Source: VXRJ01 sp965246995 (GTDB lineage: Bacteria > Acidobacteriota > Vicinamibacteria > Vicinamibacterales > UBA8438). From it: DNA of 64,000 nt. The DNA is taken from positions 2,666,001 through 2,730,000 of the forward strand of contig OZ252008.1 in assembly GCA_965246995.1 (NCBI GenBank). The letters are read 5' to 3'. The notes beneath the pieces are model-generated. The model had not been told where the DNA came from, made no database searches, and worked only from the letters and a program-made list of their open reading frames with translations. This document shows positions 1-10,095 of this stretch, in pieces. Made by a program: the position numbers and the translations under genes. Position 1 is the first letter of the stretch; every line of letters starts with the position of its first letter.

Positions 1-1385
1 CCGCGGTCGACCGCGGCAAGCGACGATGTGGGTGCCCACGGCGGATCTGCCGAAGAGCGCTGGGCACCCGTTTTACGAGCGGCTGAATCGGGTGCTCGAC
101 GAGGCGGGGTTCGATGCGTTCGTGGAGGCGAAGTGCGCGTCGTTCTACGCGGACGGGGTCGGTCGGCCGAGTCTGGCGCCGGGCCGGTATTTCCGGTTGC
201 TGTTGCTCGGCTACTTTGAAGGGTTGGACTCGGAACGGGCAATCGCGTGGCGCGCCGCCGATTCGCTGAGCATCCGGACATTTCTGGACTTCGCCCTGCA
301 CGAGGCCCCGCCGGACCACTCGACGCTGTCGCGCACCCGTCGCCTGATTGACCTCGAGACCCATCAGGCAGTGTTTACCTGGGTGTTGCAGCGACTGGCC
401 GACGCCACGCTGGTGGTGGGGCGCACGGTTGGCATCGATGCCACGACGCTGGAAGCCAATGCGGCGATGCGGAGCATTGTGCGGCGGGATACGAGTGAGA
501 GCTACGACGCGTTTCTGACCCGGCTGGCCGAGGCGTCCGGCCTCTCGACGCCGACGCGCGCCGAGTTGGCCCGGTTCGACCGGACCCGCAAAAAGAAGGG
601 CTCGAACGCGGACTGGACCCACCCGCACGATCCGGACGCGAAGATCACGAAAATGAAGGACGGCCGCACGCATCTGGCGCACACCGCCGAGCATGCGGTC
701 GACCTGGACACAGGCGCCATCCTGGGCGTGACGGTGCAGGACGCGAGTGCGGGCGACACGACGACCTTGGTCGACACGCTCGTCACGGCCGCCGAGCAGG
801 TCGAGGCGGTCGGCGCGCCGGGGATCGCGGAGGTGGTGGCCGACAAGGGATATCACAGCAACGAGACGATGGTCGGGTTTGCGGCCATCGGCGTCCGCAG
901 CTACGTCTCGGAGCCGGATCGCGGCCGGCGGCACTGGAAGGGCCAGGCGGCGGCGCGGGACGCGGTGTATGCCAACCGGCGGCGGATTCGCGGCGCGCGC
1001 GGGAAACGGCTGCTGCGGCAGCGGGGCGAGCTACTGGAACGGCCCAACGCGCATCTCTACGAGACCGGCAGGATGCGCCGCGTCCATCTGCGCGGGCATC
1101 CCAACATCCTGAAACGGCTGCTCGTCCAGGTCTGCGGCGTCAATCTCGGGTTGCTCATGCGGCACCTGACGGGCGTGGGCACGCCGCGGAGCCTCCAGGG
1201 CCGCGCGTCGGCGCTGGTGGAGGCGCTGATCGGCCTCCTGAGCGGCTGCTGGGGGCGTGTGCGGCGCTTCTGGGCCCCGGAGCGCCATGATCGGCCCGAT
1301 TCGTCGTGGGATAGTCCGGCGACACGCCAATACGGACACGCGATTCTCGATTGACAATCAGCCCCTTCTGCCACGGGCTGCTAGC
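1..1385 (+). mobile_element. IS1182-like insertion sequence, right part (left end outside window)
   Basis: The element contains one DDE transposase gene and its right boundary is inferred from comEC. The comEC reading frame matches the family up to about base 1391, then turns into unrelated sequence ending at a stop at 1358-1360. A 15-base sequence CCACGGGCTGCTAGC (1371-1385) sits at this junction and recurs exactly at 58784-58798. It may be the terminal inverted repeat, read inward from the comEC side as GCTAGCAGCCCGTGG. The left end and any target duplication lie before base 1, so element length and family are not proven. Confidence 0.65.
26..1354 (+). CDS. IS1182/IS5-type DDE transposase
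   Basis: The 442-residue protein has the layout of IS1182-like transposases: an N-terminal DUF772-type region (about residues 45-110, RYFRLLLLGYFEGL and HSTLSRTRR) followed by a DDE_Tnp_1 catalytic domain. Candidate catalytic residues are D138 (GIDATTLEAN), D273 (VVADKGYHSNE) and a Glu in the ELLERPNAHLYETG block near residues 338-346. The reading frame is intact, so the enzyme could be active. It is convergent with the truncated comEC and ends 3 bases from that gene's new stop. The start at 26 is the first ATG seen, but the element begins outside the window, so a longer N-terminus cannot be excluded. Confidence 0.88.
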   Translation: MWVPTADLPKSAGHPFYERLNRVLDEAGFDAFVEAKCASFYADGVGRPSLAPGRYFRLLLLGYFEGLDSERAIAWRAADSLSIRTFLDFALHEAPPDHSTLSRTRRLIDLETHQAVFTWVLQRLADATLVVGRTVGIDATTLEANAAMRSIVRRDTSESYDAFLTRLAEASGLSTPTRAELARFDRTRKKKGSNADWTHPHDPDAKITKMKDGRTHLAHTAEHAVDLDTGAILGVTVQDASAGDTTTLVDTLVTAAEQVEAVGAPGIAEVVADKGYHSNETMVGFAAIGVRSYVSEPDRGRRHWKGQAAARDAVYANRRRIRGARGKRLLRQRGELLERPNAHLYETGRMRRVHLRGHPNILKRLLVQVCGVNLGLLMRHLTGVGTPRSLQGRASALVEALIGLLSGCWGRVRRFWAPERHDRPDSSWDSPATRQYGHAILD

Positions 1386-3769
1386 GCCTCGATGAAGGTT
1401 GTCGTGCTCGAGAACCGGCTGCCGTGGTGCGGCGCCTTCACAATCCGGATCGCGGCCGCATCGATAGCTGGGGTCAATACCGTCTCCACCTCCGCGCCGA
1501 TATCGCCCGGCAGCACAATCGATACCCCGCCATGACGGAGCTCAAGGACGACCGAGTCATCGTTTCGGACGCGGGGTCGCTCCCAATCGGCAGCCGGCGG
1601 ATGGAGGACGCGGACATCGACACCACCCAGCGACAGGTGGTCACCGGTCTGGACGGTTCGCCATGCCGCGTGCTGCTCGTCTGCCGCAACCCGCACGGCG
1701 GCGAGGATTTCCGACGACGGCACCGGCACGCCTTCCCACACCTCGCGCGGACGCAGTTCGCGCACGATTGAAGCTCCACCCCCCGCATGGTCCGGATCGC
1801 CATGCGTGATTAGCAGGTAGTCGAGCGACCGGACGCCGAGTGCCCAGATTGCCGGCACCACAATACGTGAGCCGACATCGAACCGTCCCCCAAGCACGTG
1901 CCCCCCAGCATCAACCAGCAGTGTCTGCCTGTCCGGGAATCGGATCAGCGTCGCGTCCGCCTGATCCACATCGAGCGCGTGGACGCGGAGCAATCGTCGG
2001 TCGTCGGTCCCGTTCACCGGATCCGCCAGCAGCGCACATGCGTCGGCGGTAGGGATACCCGGCCACCCCGGGACCGGCGCCACCAGCATCAGGGTCGTCG
2101 TAACCACCACAGTCGCCTTTCCGAGCCGGCGCAGTCCGCGGCTATGAGAAGCCGCGAGCCAGATGCACCATCCGGCGTAGTAACCGCCAACAATCGGTAG
2201 CCACGGTGGTGGCAAGCGCCAGGCAAGCCAGGGCGCCCAGTCTGCGAACCGCGCGGACTCGACGATGCCGGTCGCCGCCAGATGCGCTATCCAGCCCGCA
2301 AATCCAGCGGCGAACTGAAGGCCCGCCGACTCCAGGCCTACCGCCGCCATCCCGGCCATTTGCGTCACGGTCATCAACGGAATGGCGGCGAAGTTCAGCA
2401 GCAAGCCGGCAAGCGTGACACGCGAGAAATGGAACGCCGCGATCGGGAAGAGCGCCAGTTCTGCACAGACCGTGGCCATGAGGAGTCCGGCTGCTGCCGC
2501 CGCCGCAAGACACGCGCGTTGCGCCCATAGTGATCGGTTGTCGCGTTGCCGCGACGAAACGGCGCCATCCGTTGGGTCCTGTATCCACCGCCACCGTGCA
2601 TCAAGCCACGCCATCACACGTGGCACGCCGATCAGAAGACCGGTGGTAGCACCGAATGTCAGTTGGAATCCCGGATTGAACGGTGCGCGTGGATCGACCA
2701 GGGTCAGGCCGCCTGCAGCTAGCGCCAGCGTGTTGATCGTGTCCGAGCGGTGATCCACCGCCTGGGCTGCCAACAGGATGATGGCAACAAACAGCGCGCG
2801 CGCCACCGATGGCTCGGACGCGACAATTTGCCCGTACGCCAGCAGGGAGAGTCCGACGACTACTGCCGGGATTCGCCCCGTCAGTCCTCCCATGCGAAGA
2901 GCCAGGAGAAGCAGCGCAGTCAGGATGGCGATATTGCCACCTGAGATCGCGATGACGTGATACGTGCCGCCACGTTGCAGGCGGTCGGTCATCGCGGGAT
3001 CGAGACCGGCGCGATCGCCAATCAGCACTGCGGTGACAATGGCGGCCGACTGCGTCGCATGCCTGCCGGCGGTCACAAGGACCGCACTGCGCACGGCGGC
3101 CCGCATCCGCGCACCCCATTCCTCGAGCCGGGTGCCCGGTTCGAGCACCTCGATCAGCAGCGCACTCTTGACCGATCCGATCAAGTGAATGCCACGGGCA
3201 TAGAGCTGCTCGAACCCGTCTGGCGTTCCCGGGTTCGCGTAGCGCGTCGGGTGCCGCAGCGTGACCGGCGCCCGGATCAGGCGCCCGGCTCTCCAGGCGT
3301 CGATGTGATCGGGCACCAAATCGCCACCCACACGCGCCCGCACGACGCCCTGCAAGACATGCCACCGGCCACCGTGTCCGATGCGGGTTACGCTAACCGT
3401 GACGCTGCCGCCGTACGGCGTGGGTGTTGCATCGAGGAGCAGGCGGCCTTCGATGCGCACCGTACCGTTCGGCGCCCTGCTGCTATTCGATGACGCGCCA
3501 CCGTCGAACCAGTCGATCAGCGGCGCGCGCAGTTCACTCCGTCCGCCGATCCCCGCCGCCACTCCTGCGAGAAGAGCACCCACCAAAGCGGCAGAAACCG
3601 CCACTGGGCGCGCGCGACCGATCCAGCCGAGACTGGCCGACACCAGCAGCGCGCCGCCTGCCGCAGCGAGTGCCGGCAGCAACCAGGTTCCGGAAATGTC
3701 GGTCTGGATCCCGGCGAGGGCGGCGCCCGCCATGAATGCGAGCGCCAGCGGTACCGCGGGGCATGACAC
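1358..3769 (-). pseudogene. comEC: ComEC/Rec2 DNA-uptake channel, 3' end truncated by IS insertion
   Basis: ComEC forms the inner-membrane channel that brings single-stranded DNA into the cytoplasm during transformation. The 803-residue product has an N-terminal membrane region, a DUF4131-type segment, the competence domain with many membrane helices, and a C-terminal metallo-beta-lactamase-like domain (LLVDAGG, THGDPDHAGG, LPGDIG, KAPHHGS). After FIEAL the sequence becomes AARGRRG and stops. The usual last strands of the domain, with a conserved S-G-x-x-N and a GHP-type segment, are missing (roughly 40-60 residues by comparison with the family from memory). The new stop is supplied by IS sequence. 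It lies 43 bases downstream of carB, probably in the same transcript. Function after truncation is doubtful but not excluded. Confidence 0.8.
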
Positions 3770-3812
3770 GCCCCGACAGGAAGCAAGAACCGCGCCAGAT
3801 CGTCAGCCCGGA

Positions 3813-6800
3813 TCAGCTGTTTGCGGTATCGGCGGTGCGGGCGACGCTCGCGTGGTAGTCCTGCAGCGGCCGGACCGTCCGCTGCTCCGAACGTAGCGCA
3901 CGGATACCGCTGACGGTGGCCACCGCGCCCGTCATCGTCGTAACGCAGGGCACACCGGTGAACATGGCGATGCGGCGCATCGTGATGTCGTCGAAGAACG
4001 ACTCGCGGCCGAGCGGTGTGTTGATGATCAACTGCACTTCCCGGTCGAGCAACCGGTCGCCGACATGCGGCCGGCCTTCGTTGATCTTGTAAACCACCTC
4101 GACGTCCAGGCCGTGCGCCCGTAGATACGCTGCGGTGCCGGATGAGGCGAGCAGCTCGAACCCCAGGTCGACCAGATCCCGTGCAACCGGCAGCACCTGT
4201 GGCTTGTCGGCATCGTTGACGCTCAGAAACGCGCGACCACGGTCCGGCAGTCGCTGGCCAGTGGCCAAGTGTGCCTTCGCGAACGCCATGCCGAAAGAAT
4301 CGCTCGCCCCCATGACCTCGCCAGTCGACTTCATCTCCGGGCCGAGGATTGTGTCGACTCCCGGGAAGCGAACGAAGGGGAAAACGGGACCCTTGACGAA
4401 GACTCCGGCGACCTTCAGGTCCGATTCGAACCCCAGCTCGGCCAGTGTCTTCCCCACCATCACTCGAGCCGCGACCTTCGCCAGAGGTACGCCCGTCGCC
4501 TTCGACAGGTACGGTACGGTGCGTGACGCGCGCGGATTCACTTCGATCAGATAGACCGTGCCATCCTGGATCGCGAACTGAATGTTGAGGAGACCCACCA
4601 CTTTCAGGGCGCGCGCAATCCGCCGGGTGTAGTCGCGGATCTGCTCCTGGTGACGTTCGTCCACCAGATACGGCGGGACGACGCAGAAGCTGTCTCCCGA
4701 GTGGATACCAGCTTCCTCGATGTGCTCCATGATGCCGCCGATCACGACGGCCCCGGTCGTATCGACTACTGCATCGACGTCAAGTTCGAACGCGTTCTCC
4801 AGGAACTTGTCGATCAGGATCGGATGCTCGGGTGAAGCTGCTACTGCCTCCGCGACGTAACGGTCCAACGCACCCGGGTCATAGACGATCGCCATTGCTC
4901 GTCCGCCCAGCACGTAGGACGGCCGCACGAGGATCGGGTAGCCGATATCGTTCGCGATCTGCCGCGCTTCCTCGCGCGATACGGCCAAGCCGTGCGGCGC
5001 CTGCGGGATTCCGAGATCCCAGAGCAACTGCGCGAACCGTTTCCGGTCTTCGGCAAGGTCGATCGAGTCGGGCGACGTGCCGATGATGTTGACGCCGGCC
5101 TCCTGCAAGTCGAGTGCCAGCTTCAGAGGCGTCTGGCCACCGAACTGCACAATGGCGGAGACCGTTCCTCCCTCCTGCTGCTCCCGGCGAATCACCGCGC
5201 TGACGTCCTCGAACGTGAGCGGCTCGAAGTAGAGTCTGTCCACCGAGTCGTAGTCGGTAGAGACGGTTTCCGGGTTGCAGTTGACCATCACCGTTTCGTA
5301 GCCCTCCTCGCGCAGGGCAAAGGCGGCGTGGCAGCAGCAATAGTCGAACTCGATCCCCTGTCCGATCCGGTTCGGACCACTCCCGAGAATCACAACCTTC
5401 GGGTGGCCAGTCGGGTCCGCCTCGCACTCTGGCTCGTACGTGCTGTAGAGGTATGGCGTGAACGACTCGAACTCGGCGGCGCACGTGTCAATCCGCTTGT
5501 AGACCGGATGCAAACCGCTTTCGTCACGCCGCGCAGCGATTGCCTGCGCGTCGATGCCGAGGATGACACCCAGCTGTTCGTCGCCGAACCCGGCCCGCTT
5601 GAGTGCACGGAGCAAGTCATCCGACATCTCGCGCGCTCCCACCAGCGCCGCGGCACGCCGTAGTTCCACCAACTCTGCGAACTGTGCCAGGAACCAGGGA
5701 TCGATCCCGGTTGCCTCGTGCAACTGCTCGCGTGTCCAGCCCGTCTCAATCGCCTCGAATACTGCCCACATGCGTCGATCCGTCGGCGAAACGAGCCGCC
5801 GGCGCAGTTCTTCCGGTTCGCGGTCCGGATCAGCGGGTTCGCGCCCGAACAGCAATCCGCTCGAGCCGATCTCGAGCGAGCGCATCCCCTTCAGAAACGC
5901 CTCCTTGAACGTCCGACCGATCGCCATCGCCTCGCCCACCGACTTCATCTGCGTCGTCAGCGTTGGATCCGCCTTCGGGAACTTCTCGAACGCCCAGCGT
6001 GGCACCTTGACGACGACATAGTCGATGGTCGGTTCGAACGACGCCGGGGTGAGCCGGGTGATGTCGTTCGGGATCTCGTCGAGCCGGTAGCCCAGGGCCA
6101 ACTTCGCCGCAATCTTCGCGATCGGGAAGCCGGTCGCCTTGGAGGCAAGCGCGGAAGAACGAGAAACACGAGGGTTCATCTCGATGGCAACCATGCGGCC
6201 ATCCTGGGGATTGATCGCGAACTGGATGTTCGAGCCGCCCGTCTCGACACCGACCCGACTGATGATGCGGCGTGCCGCATCTCGCATCCGCTGGAATTCC
6301 TTGTCGGTCAAGGTCAGCGCGGGTGCGACGGTAATGCTGTCACCGGTATGGACCCCCATCGGGTCGATGTTCTCGATCGAGCAGACGACGACGAAATTGT
6401 CCGCCCCGTCTCGCATTACCTCGAGCTCGAACTCCTTCCAGCCGATCACCGATTCCTCGATCAGGGTTTCGCCAACGGGACTCAGTGTGATGCCGCGGCG
6501 TGCGAGTTCCCGGAATTCCTCCATGTTGTAGGCGATGCCGCCGCCGACACCGCCGAGCGTGAACGACGGGCGGAGCACCACCGGAAAACCGAAGCGATCG
6601 ACCAGCGACAGCGCCTCGTCGAACGATCTGGCATAGGCGCTCTCCGGCACCGCAATCCCTATCGACTCCATCGCATGCCGGAACTCCAGGCGGTCCTCGG
6701 CTACGCGAATCGCATCGAGCGAGGCGCCGATCAACTTGACGCCGTACTCTTCGAGCACGCCATGCTCACCCAGCTCCATCGCCAGGTTAAGCGCCGTCTG

Positions 6801-7076
6801 CCCGCCGACCGTCGGTAGCAGCGCGTCGGGTCGCTCCCGTTCGATTACGGAACGGGCGTACTCCCAGGTGAGTGGCTCGACGTACGTCCGCGCCGCGACG
6901 TCCGGATCAGTCATGATCGTCGCCGGGTTGGAGTTCATCAGCACCACCTCGAGGCCCTCGGCCTGAAGCGCCTTGCACGCCTGGGTGCCGGAGTAGTCGA
7001 ACTCGCACGCCTGCCCGATCACGATCGGGCCGGATCCGATAACGAGGACGCGGTGGAGGTCCGTGCGGCGTGGCAT
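3813..7076 (-). CDS. carB: carbamoyl-phosphate synthase large subunit
   Basis: The protein makes carbamoyl phosphate from bicarbonate, ammonia (channelled from CarA) and two ATP, feeding pyrimidine and arginine synthesis. At 1087 residues it has the normal length and order: carboxyphosphate half (start VLVIGSGPIVIGQACEFDYS, first ATP-grasp with ENIDPMGVHTGDSITVAPA), oligomerisation domain, carbamoyl-phosphate half (VVILGSGPNRIGQGIEFDYC, second ATP-grasp with EVNPRASRTVPYLSKA), and a C-terminal MGS-like allosteric domain (about residues 940-1070). It follows carA by 30 bases, as expected for carAB. No leader attenuator or operator is evident. All catalytic motifs look intact. Confidence 0.98.
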   Translation of the reverse strand: MPRRTDLHRVLVIGSGPIVIGQACEFDYSGTQACKALQAEGLEVVLMNSNPATIMTDPDVAARTYVEPLTWEYARSVIERERPDALLPTVGGQTALNLAMELGEHGVLEEYGVKLIGASLDAIRVAEDRLEFRHAMESIGIAVPESAYARSFDEALSLVDRFGFPVVLRPSFTLGGVGGGIAYNMEEFRELARRGITLSPVGETLIEESVIGWKEFELEVMRDGADNFVVVCSIENIDPMGVHTGDSITVAPALTLTDKEFQRMRDAARRIISRVGVETGGSNIQFAINPQDGRMVAIEMNPRVSRSSALASKATGFPIAKIAAKLALGYRLDEIPNDITRLTPASFEPTIDYVVVKVPRWAFEKFPKADPTLTTQMKSVGEAMAIGRTFKEAFLKGMRSLEIGSSGLLFGREPADPDREPEELRRRLVSPTDRRMWAVFEAIETGWTREQLHEATGIDPWFLAQFAELVELRRAAALVGAREMSDDLLRALKRAGFGDEQLGVILGIDAQAIAARRDESGLHPVYKRIDTCAAEFESFTPYLYSTYEPECEADPTGHPKVVILGSGPNRIGQGIEFDYCCCHAAFALREEGYETVMVNCNPETVSTDYDSVDRLYFEPLTFEDVSAVIRREQQEGGTVSAIVQFGGQTPLKLALDLQEAGVNIIGTSPDSIDLAEDRKRFAQLLWDLGIPQAPHGLAVSREEARQIANDIGYPILVRPSYVLGGRAMAIVYDPGALDRYVAEAVAASPEHPILIDKFLENAFELDVDAVVDTTGAVVIGGIMEHIEEAGIHSGDSFCVVPPYLVDERHQEQIRDYTRRIARALKVVGLLNIQFAIQDGTVYLIEVNPRASRTVPYLSKATGVPLAKVAARVMVGKTLAELGFESDLKVAGVFVKGPVFPFVRFPGVDTILGPEMKSTGEVMGASDSFGMAFAKAHLATGQRLPDRGRAFLSVNDADKPQVLPVARDLVDLGFELLASSGTAAYLRAHGLDVEVVYKINEGRPHVGDRLLDREVQLIINTPLGRESFFDDITMRRIAMFTGVPCVTTMTGAVATVSGIRALRSEQRTVRPLQDYHASVARTADTANS

Positions 7077-7106
7077 CAGGTCAGGCGGACGTCGGGAAGG
7101 GGTCAG

Positions 7107-8324
7107 TCACCGGCGGCTTACACGTTGTTCCATTGCCTGCATGAAGCCGGCAAAGAGGTAGTCGGCGTCGTGCGGCCCCGGCGATGCTTCCGGATGATAC
7201 TGCACCGACGACACTGGGGCGGTCCGGTGCCGCAGGCCCTCGATCGTTCCGTCGTACAGGTTCTCGTGCGTTACCGCCACGTCGTCCGGAACCGACTCCG
7301 GGTCGATCGCAAATCCGTGGTTCTGCGACGTGATTTCCACCTTCCCGGTGGCAAGCTGTTTCACCGGGTGATTCGCGCCCCGGTGGCCGAACTTCAGCTT
7401 GTAGGTAGATGCACCCATCGCCAAGCCGAGCACCTGGTGCCCGAGGCAGATCCCGAAGACCGGAAGCCCGGATGCGACTGCGCCGCGCGCATTTACGATC
7501 GCATAGTCAACCGGCGCCGGGTCACCCGGGCCGTTGCTGAAGAAGATGCCGTCCGGGTTGATCGCCAACAGATCCGCCACCGGCGCATCGGCGGGATAGA
7601 CCCGTACTTCGCATCCGTAGTTGGAGAGCCGCCGCAGGATATTCCGTTTCATTCCCAGGTCGTATGCCGCGACCCGCAGCCGCCGTCCGGTCCGTCGTTC
7701 GGCATCGAGGACGAAGCCGGGTGCACCTGCTTCGTCTTCCGGGCGCCAGTCGAACGGCGCGCCGCAGGTGACGCCGCGCACAAGGTCAGCGCCTTCCATT
7801 GCAGGGGCGTTTCGAGCCTGCGCGACCAGCGCAGCCGGATCGACAGCGGAACCGGTACCGATGACACCCCGCATCACACCTGCCGTGCGCAACCGTCGCG
7901 TCAATGCACGGGTGTCGATGTCCGAAATGGCCACAATGCCATGCGCCACCAGGTAGTCCCGAAGCGATCCACTCGCGCGCCAGTTGCTCGGGATGGGCGA
8001 TTCCTCACGCATCACGAACCCGGCCACCTGGGGGCCGGCTGATTCGACGTCGGCCGGTGCGACACCATAGTTGCCGATCTGGGGACAGGTCATCGTCACG
8101 ATCTGACCGGCGTACGATGGGTCAGTAAGGATTTCCTGGTATCCCGTCATGCTGGTGTTGAACACGACTTCGCCGGTCGCGGTTGCCGAGGAGCCGGTTT
8201 CCGGATCGGACGCCACGGTGATCGCGGCAACGTTCCTGTCGCCGTCGTAGGCGCCGCCCCCTGTGGCGCCTACGGCATCGCCCTCGTACCATGTGCCGTC
8301 TTCAAGCGCGAGGATCGCCTTCAT
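7107..8324 (-). CDS. carA: carbamoyl-phosphate synthase small (glutaminase) subunit
   Basis: CarA hydrolyses glutamine and passes ammonia to CarB. The 405-residue product has the N-terminal CarA domain (VVFNTSMTGYQEILTDPSY) and a class I glutamine amidotransferase domain with nucleophile C293 (GICLGHQ), H377 and E379 (QYHPEAS). The ATG at 8324 is chosen because MKAILALEDG is the family's normal start and AAGGA lies about 8 bases upstream; a longer frame to 8396 would run into the preceding gene. Residues about 21-50 (GGG..DRNVAAIT..SSATA) look like an insertion between the first strands and TGEVVFNTS, absent from typical CarA as I know it. The insertion is the only oddity seen. Confidence 0.96.
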   Translation of the reverse strand: MKAILALEDGTWYEGDAVGATGGGAYDGDRNVAAITVASDPETGSSATATGEVVFNTSMTGYQEILTDPSYAGQIVTMTCPQIGNYGVAPADVESAGPQVAGFVMREESPIPSNWRASGSLRDYLVAHGIVAISDIDTRALTRRLRTAGVMRGVIGTGSAVDPAALVAQARNAPAMEGADLVRGVTCGAPFDWRPEDEAGAPGFVLDAERRTGRRLRVAAYDLGMKRNILRRLSNYGCEVRVYPADAPVADLLAINPDGIFFSNGPGDPAPVDYAIVNARGAVASGLPVFGICLGHQVLGLAMGASTYKLKFGHRGANHPVKQLATGKVEITSQNHGFAIDPESVPDDVAVTHENLYDGTIEGLRHRTAPVSSVQYHPEASPGPHDADYLFAGFMQAMEQRVSRR

Positions 8325-8349
8325 CACCCATCCTTGATCCTGGAAAAAA

Positions 8350-10017
8350 CTACTGCTCGTCCGGCCGCAGCGACGCACCGACCCGGATCTGTTCACCCGT
8401 GGTTACCGAGACATCCGTTACCCAGAGGCTGTATCCGGCCAGTTCGATCCGCATCTGATGTACGCCGGCCCCGACATCGGGTACGAGGATCGGCGTGACG
8501 CCAACCGGTTCGCCGTCGATCACGACGGTGGCGCCTGGGGGCCGCGTGTCCACGTAGACCGATCCGGGGCCAGTTGACGCTGCCGGAGCAGGTGCCGGAT
8601 CGACCCGTTCGAGCGGCACACCCACTTCCGGTTCCGGTGCGGCCTCCACTATCGCAGCTACTTCGTTTGCCGGCTCCGGCAAGACATCCACCGCTGCCGG
8701 CGGTGCCACCCGGCTCTCCGTCGGCAGTGGAACGCCTTGTTCCGGCTCGGGCCGCGGCAACTCTGGTTCGGCGTCATTGTCCGCAACAGGACGGGCATCG
8801 CCCGGCATGCCGCTGACCGTTTCTCCCGGACCACCCAGTTCTATTCCGAGGATGTAGGCCAACCCGATGCCGATCACCATTGCGACCGCCACCGGTGCCG
8901 CCGAGCGCAGAACAAATTGCTGCGACGAGGGCCTGCCCGCCCGCGGCGGAGGCACGACGTTCCGGTCGACTGCCTCGTGCGCGGCATGTGAGTCAGCGAG
9001 CCTCTCGTCGTCCTGCTCGACCGGATTCGTCCCAATTGTCGTCGCGTGCGTCCCGCCGGCGCCCTGCGGCCCATCCGTCTCACCCGGCACCGCAGTCTCG
9101 CGCGTCCATCCCAGCGGAAACACGCCGCTGCCCTGGGGACTTGCGGACTCCGGCACCAGTTCGAATGGATCGGTGGCGGAGGACGGCGGCTCCGGTTCAT
9201 CCAGCAGATCAAGCGGGTCCGCCGCAACGAATGCGTCCGGTTCCTGGAAGGGGGCAACGTTCTCGCCGACGGGCGCTGTGGTGCCGAGTGCGGAGGTGAA
9301 CGCCACGACGAACTGGCCGGCGGAAGCGGGACGGAGCGACGGATCATCCGCCAGGCCGTTCCGGAACGCCTGTTGCAGCGCCGCGCGGTCCGCCACGTGG
9401 ACGCCGGCCAGATCTCGCAGGCGTGACACCAGTTCGTCGGCGGAGCCCGCGGCGCGCAGACCGGTCAGCAGTTCATAGGCAATCGCGGCAATCGCGTAAC
9501 GATCGGCCTCCGAACCCCAGTGCCGGCCGGCCACAATCTCCGGCGCCGCGTAGGGCCGTCGAATCGGCACCCTCAACCCCACATGCTCCAGGACGTTGGC
9601 GACGCCGAAACCGCTAACGCTGACGCGGGCGCCGTCAACCATCACATCCCGCAGGTGGAGCGCACCATGCATCACGCCAACCTCATGGGCGGCGTCGACC
9701 GCCGCGGCGACTCCGGCGATGATCTCCGGTGCCCGCGCCGGGCGTCCTGACGCGTTGCGAAGAACGACATCCAGCGAGTTGCCCGCGACGTACTCCGAAA
9801 CCAGGTACGGGATTCCGGCGTCGATCCCCGCATCAAGTAAGGGAACGATGGAAGGTTCGGAAAGGTCGACGCCGATTACATCGTGAAGCGCACTGGCGAA
9901 ACGCTCCACCTGCTCGGGTGTCAGGTCGAGCCGGAAAGCCTTGACGGCAACGACGCTGCCCGTGGCGTCGACGGCGCGGAATAAAGGACCGAGAACGCCA
10001 ACTCCGATCTGATGCAT
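8350..10017 (-). CDS. PEGA-domain membrane protein with degenerate Ser/Thr kinase domain (pseudokinase)
   Basis: The 555-residue protein has an N-terminal protein kinase fold (about 1-245), an acidic/proline-rich linker, one membrane helix (about 373-394) and a C-terminal PEGA domain (about 485-553, GSVYVDTRPPGATVVIDGEP). The ATP lysine remains (VAVKAF, K26), but the catalytic loop reads HGALHLRDV (117-125) instead of HRDLKPENV, so the catalytic Asp, Lys and Asn are gone, and DFG reads GFG (136-138). It should lack phosphotransfer activity and could act as a scaffold or sensor. Bases just upstream of the ATG encode FGPYRV in frame, a normal kinase beginning; the only upstream start-like codon before the in-frame stop is CTG at 10077. 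Translation may therefore begin there. It precedes carA by 25 bases. Confidence 0.85.
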   Translation of the reverse strand: MHQIGVGVLGPLFRAVDATGSVVAVKAFRLDLTPEQVERFASALHDVIGVDLSEPSIVPLLDAGIDAGIPYLVSEYVAGNSLDVVLRNASGRPARAPEIIAGVAAAVDAAHEVGVMHGALHLRDVMVDGARVSVSGFGVANVLEHVGLRVPIRRPYAAPEIVAGRHWGSEADRYAIAAIAYELLTGLRAAGSADELVSRLRDLAGVHVADRAALQQAFRNGLADDPSLRPASAGQFVVAFTSALGTTAPVGENVAPFQEPDAFVAADPLDLLDEPEPPSSATDPFELVPESASPQGSGVFPLGWTRETAVPGETDGPQGAGGTHATTIGTNPVEQDDERLADSHAAHEAVDRNVVPPPRAGRPSSQQFVLRSAAPVAVAMVIGIGLAYILGIELGGPGETVSGMPGDARPVADNDAEPELPRPEPEQGVPLPTESRVAPPAAVDVLPEPANEVAAIVEAAPEPEVGVPLERVDPAPAPAASTGPGSVYVDTRPPGATVVIDGEPVGVTPILVPDVGAGVHQMRIELAGYSLWVTDVSVTTGEQIRVGASLRPDEQ

Positions 10018-10095
10018 TACCCGGTAGGGTCCAAATGCATCAGGTGTCGAAAACGAGCTGTCGGTCTCGCTTGCCAGTCCTGTACTCTCCCGGCC

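Noticed and set aside
5718..6818. 366-codon open frame on the plus strand opposite carB
   Set aside because: Antisense shadow of carB with no domain or ribosome site.
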